From Scatosoma sp045588185 (GTDB taxonomy: Bacteria > Bacillota > Clostridia > Christensenellales > Borkfalkiaceae), in NCBI GenBank assembly GCA_045588185.1, contig JAZNDR010000014.1, positions 1-14,482 of the forward strand: a DNA stretch of 14,482 bases, in the 5' to 3' direction. Numbering within the stretch: position 1 is the first letter of the stretch; the number at the start of each line of letters is the position of its first letter. The position numbers and the translations under genes are program-made. The notes beneath the pieces are model-generated. The model did not search any database. It worked only from the letters and a program-made list of their open reading frames with translations, and had not been told where the DNA came from. Of this stretch, positions 12,532-14,482 are shown one piece after another.

Positions 12532-12777
12532 ATTAAATCCACAATACCATTGAAAAACGCTATTTTTTTGCAAAAACTTGCTGTTTTATAGTATTTTTCG
12601 CAGTATTTTTTACTCGATTTGTTGATTTCTCTTGAATTTCGATTGCTATTTTCGTCAATACAAGATGGTATCAACGGCAGACCTATACACCCCATTAGTC
12701 CAATAGTTCTATGCTTTTATTTTGTGAAACCTAATGCTTTTTATACTCAATTCCACAAAAATAATAACACCAATTAT
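12532..12777. other. AT-rich junction region without a recognised gene
   Basis: About 245 bp between the spoVAD remnant and the HEPN gene. A 56-codon minus-strand frame (12525-12695, ATG GGG TGT...) has no visible ribosome site and no recognised similarity. A segment at 12690-12702 resembles the spoVAD edge at 12520-12532 (TGG[A/G]CTAATG, 10 of 13 bases). A loose inverted pair TTTTGTG/CACAAAA (about 12719-12759) could act as a weak terminator for the HEPN gene. No tRNA, integrase or clear IS end is seen. Confidence 0.5.
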
Positions 12778-14295
12778 TTAAAATTTAAATTCATCATCAA
12801 ATTTTAAGATAGTCATGTTAGCCACTTTTGTTTTATCTGATAACTTATCAAACTTTTTATCTTCTTCTACATTCACACATAATGCCAAACATATAACGGC
12901 TTCTCTTACCACCTTAAAAAGTTCAATTGCGCAATCATATAACTCATTCTCTGAAATATATAACGCCTCTGCATGTTCTTTTAAAGGCTTTTTATCATTA
13001 TAAAACCATGTAACAATTGTGTATTTATGTTCTAAAAAATTACGAATCTTACGTAACTCCTCTAACTTTGGATTAGAATCTTTTCCAAAGGTTTCGTCAA
13101 AATCTTGGCATATCCAATACAAAGAAGCTAATGCAAAATTTTCATCTATATTTAATACGTTTTTATGCTTTTTCCCGTTTGTCTCATCTCTCCAAACACT
13201 TCTATAATTAACGCTTCTTTCTGGTATGCCTAAATCATAATAAACATTTAAAAAGTATGCAATCTTATCTAAAATACCATATATAGTTTTAAATGCTATC
13301 TTTAATTTCTCTACTCTCAAAGAAAATTGAGCGTATTCCAAGGTTTCCGTAAGATTTGTATTAAAATCTGAAAAATGAACTTTACCATTAATATTAATCG
13401 ACTCATATAATAAGAATCTTGCTGATATATATTCCTGCTTCAACTGATTAAACATTCCAAAAGCTACAGGCATAGTTTCCTCAACAGGCGTTATCATTCT
13501 ATTTATTCCGATTATATCTTTAGCGAAAGACATATTTTTATCAATTAAATCGCTTAACGGAGATAAAAACAAGTGATTATCCAAAACCCACTGTCTATAT
13601 TCTTTTTCTTTCTTTGTTTTAATTTTTAACCCATCATACGCAATAGGGTTAGACAAAAACTCTCTATAGTCAACGTGAAACCGAGATAACTGGGATGCAA
13701 AATATGCCTTCCCCTCTATGTAAATATTCGGGTCTTTGCTTTCAAGTGCATCATTTAGTAATAGATAAGCATGCCTATTTAAGCAATCTCTATAAAACTC
13801 TTGATTGTAGCCTAATAACGATGCATATTGCATATAACAACAACCTAAATTCCCCATAACCATCGGAAAGAAGGGATAATAACCTAACGCATCCTTATAC
13901 TGCTCTATTGCTGAAATTACTCTTCCACACTCACGCAAGGTATTACCATAATTAGTTAATAAACAAGCTTGTAAAGAACGCGTGTGCGCCATATATTTAG
14001 GTACATTAAACTCTTCAGTTTTAATTATTTTTAGTGATTCACGATAATAATAAAGTTGTTTTTTAATACTGTCTTTTCTTTTTTCAACATCCTTATCACT
14101 TAATCTTGAAACCATATCTGTTGCCGTTGCAAGAGAATAATACATTTGCGCCTTAAAAAAGATATCTTTGCCTTCTAAATTTTTTTCAGTAGACAGTACA
14201 AGTTTCCTCAACTTATCAACATCTTGCTTTAATGTAGCATCATCAAACTGGCTTGCTATTTTTTGTGATTCAATAAATGGATTATCATTTTTCAT
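12778..14295 (-). CDS. TPR-like + LA2681-type HEPN domain protein (putative defence RNase/toxin)
   Basis: 505 residues, AT-rich with codon use quite unlike the genes to the left. The N-terminal half looks like helical TPR repeats. The clearest is LLTNYGNTLRECGRVISAIE followed by GYYPFFPMVMGNLGCCYMQY, with an earlier one around residues 40-95. The C-terminal quarter contains KIRNFLEHKYT, which fits the R-N-x-x-E-H catalytic motif of HEPN RNases within a long helical region (about 330-480). This layout matches the LA2681-like HEPN family described among HEPN superfamily proteins linked to bacterial conflict systems. Expected activity is RNA cleavage, for example abortive infection on phage attack, with the TPR part as sensor or partner surface. 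No second component is visible in the window. The start ATG has no Shine-Dalgarno sequence. A consensus promoter lies upstream. Confidence 0.75.
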   Translation of the reverse strand: MKNDNPFIESQKIASQFDDATLKQDVDKLRKLVLSTEKNLEGKDIFFKAQMYYSLATATDMVSRLSDKDVEKRKDSIKKQLYYYRESLKIIKTEEFNVPKYMAHTRSLQACLLTNYGNTLRECGRVISAIEQYKDALGYYPFFPMVMGNLGCCYMQYASLLGYNQEFYRDCLNRHAYLLLNDALESKDPNIYIEGKAYFASQLSRFHVDYREFLSNPIAYDGLKIKTKKEKEYRQWVLDNHLFLSPLSDLIDKNMSFAKDIIGINRMITPVEETMPVAFGMFNQLKQEYISARFLLYESININGKVHFSDFNTNLTETLEYAQFSLRVEKLKIAFKTIYGILDKIAYFLNVYYDLGIPERSVNYRSVWRDETNGKKHKNVLNIDENFALASLYWICQDFDETFGKDSNPKLEELRKIRNFLEHKYTIVTWFYNDKKPLKEHAEALYISENELYDCAIELFKVVREAVICLALCVNVEEDKKFDKLSDKTKVANMTILKFDDEFKF

Positions 14296-14313
14296 TTTTA
14301 ATTATGCAAGTCG

Positions 14314-14336
14314 GAACACCACAATATATAGTGTTC
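14314..14336. promoter_or_regulatory. Inverted repeat at the 5' end of the HEPN-gene transcript
   Basis: GAACAC (14314-14319) and GTGTTC (14331-14336) with an 11-nt spacer. The promoter predicts transcription start near 14338, so the mRNA would begin almost directly with this hairpin. It could also be an operator overlapping +1. Confidence 0.5.
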
Positions 14337-14344
14337 GCATTAAA

Positions 14345-14373
14345 AATTTACTACAAAATGTACTAGGTGTCAA
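14345..14373 (-). promoter_or_regulatory. Sigma-A-type promoter of the HEPN gene
   Basis: TTGACA (14373-14368), 17 bp, TAAATT (14350-14345) on the minus strand, giving a leader of about 43 nt before the ATG at 14295. Confidence 0.75.
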
Positions 14374-14482
14374 TATTTAAAAGGGACAAAAAATGTTTTT
14401 TTGGCTGGACACGATTCTTCATGTTTCCTTTTTTTTCAATATGTGATATATTTAATTCTGTTAAAAAAATGCTTGTAAAGCT

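Noticed and set aside
12525..12695. 56-codon minus-strand frame beginning MGCIGLPLIPSC in the AT-rich junction
   Set aside because: No ribosome site, no known similarity, and it runs into the spoVAD remnant in another frame. Treated as non-coding.
14363..14422. 19-codon minus-strand frame (MKNRVQPKKHFLSLLNIDT) with a GGA-like site before the HEPN promoter
   Set aside because: It overlaps the HEPN-gene promoter, is very short and has no recognisable motif. It could be the tail of a region outside the window, but this cannot be supported.
1..14482. CRISPR arrays, tRNA or rRNA genes
   Set aside because: No regularly spaced direct repeats, no cloverleaf-like segments with T-loop signatures, and no ribosomal RNA-like sequence were seen.

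Overview
The window looks like a chromosomal segment of a spore-forming, anaerobic-type Firmicute (Clostridia). It carries spoIIE, spoVAD/spoVAE and yunB, the c-di-AMP receptor gene darA, an EndoA/MazF toxin very close to Bacillus NdoA, and consensus sigma-A promoters with strong GGAGG-type ribosome sites. Composition is moderate GC up to about 12.53 kb. It then drops sharply to AT-rich sequence, which looks foreign. I do not recognise the species.

Layout. 1-224 (-): N-terminus of a lipoprotein cut by the window edge, with its own promoter and a structured leader. 597-947 (+): endoA/mazF without an adjacent antitoxin. 1174-3477 (+): spoIIE. 3550-4971 (-): UgpC/MsmX-type sugar ABC ATPase with an added charged tail. 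5179-5502 (-): darA. 5790-6710 (-): aldo/keto reductase. 6778-7410 (-): YigZ/IMPACT family. 7463-8656 (-): tyrS, with a long 5' leader. 8952-9866 (+): HTH-WYL regulator divergent from tyrS. 9868-12531 (-): yunB, murG, spoVAE and the 3' remnant of spoVAD, all on one strand. 12532-14482: AT-rich region with a stand-alone TPR + LA2681-type HEPN gene.

Most interesting observation: the tyrS leader encodes a 25-residue peptide with six tyrosines in nine consecutive residues (YYYSYAYVY). Its stop codon touches a segment that can pair with the 5' arm of an intrinsic terminator placed just before the tyrS ribosome site. This is the architecture of ribosome-mediated transcription attenuation (as in trp, his and pheST leaders of enterobacteria), where a Firmicute would normally be expected to use a tyrosine T-box. 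The predicted start of the transcript lies only about 3 nt before the leader-peptide AUG, so the peptide may be translated from a leaderless end.

Other points: two copies of a ~115-bp intergenic repeat conserve a series of hairpins although the arm sequences differ. spoVAD lacks its N-terminal half exactly where composition changes. murG and yunB overlap (ATGA) behind a promoter resembling sigma-E sites, which suggests a sporulation-linked MurG. All calls come from reading the sequence and remembered family features. No search or folding program was run.
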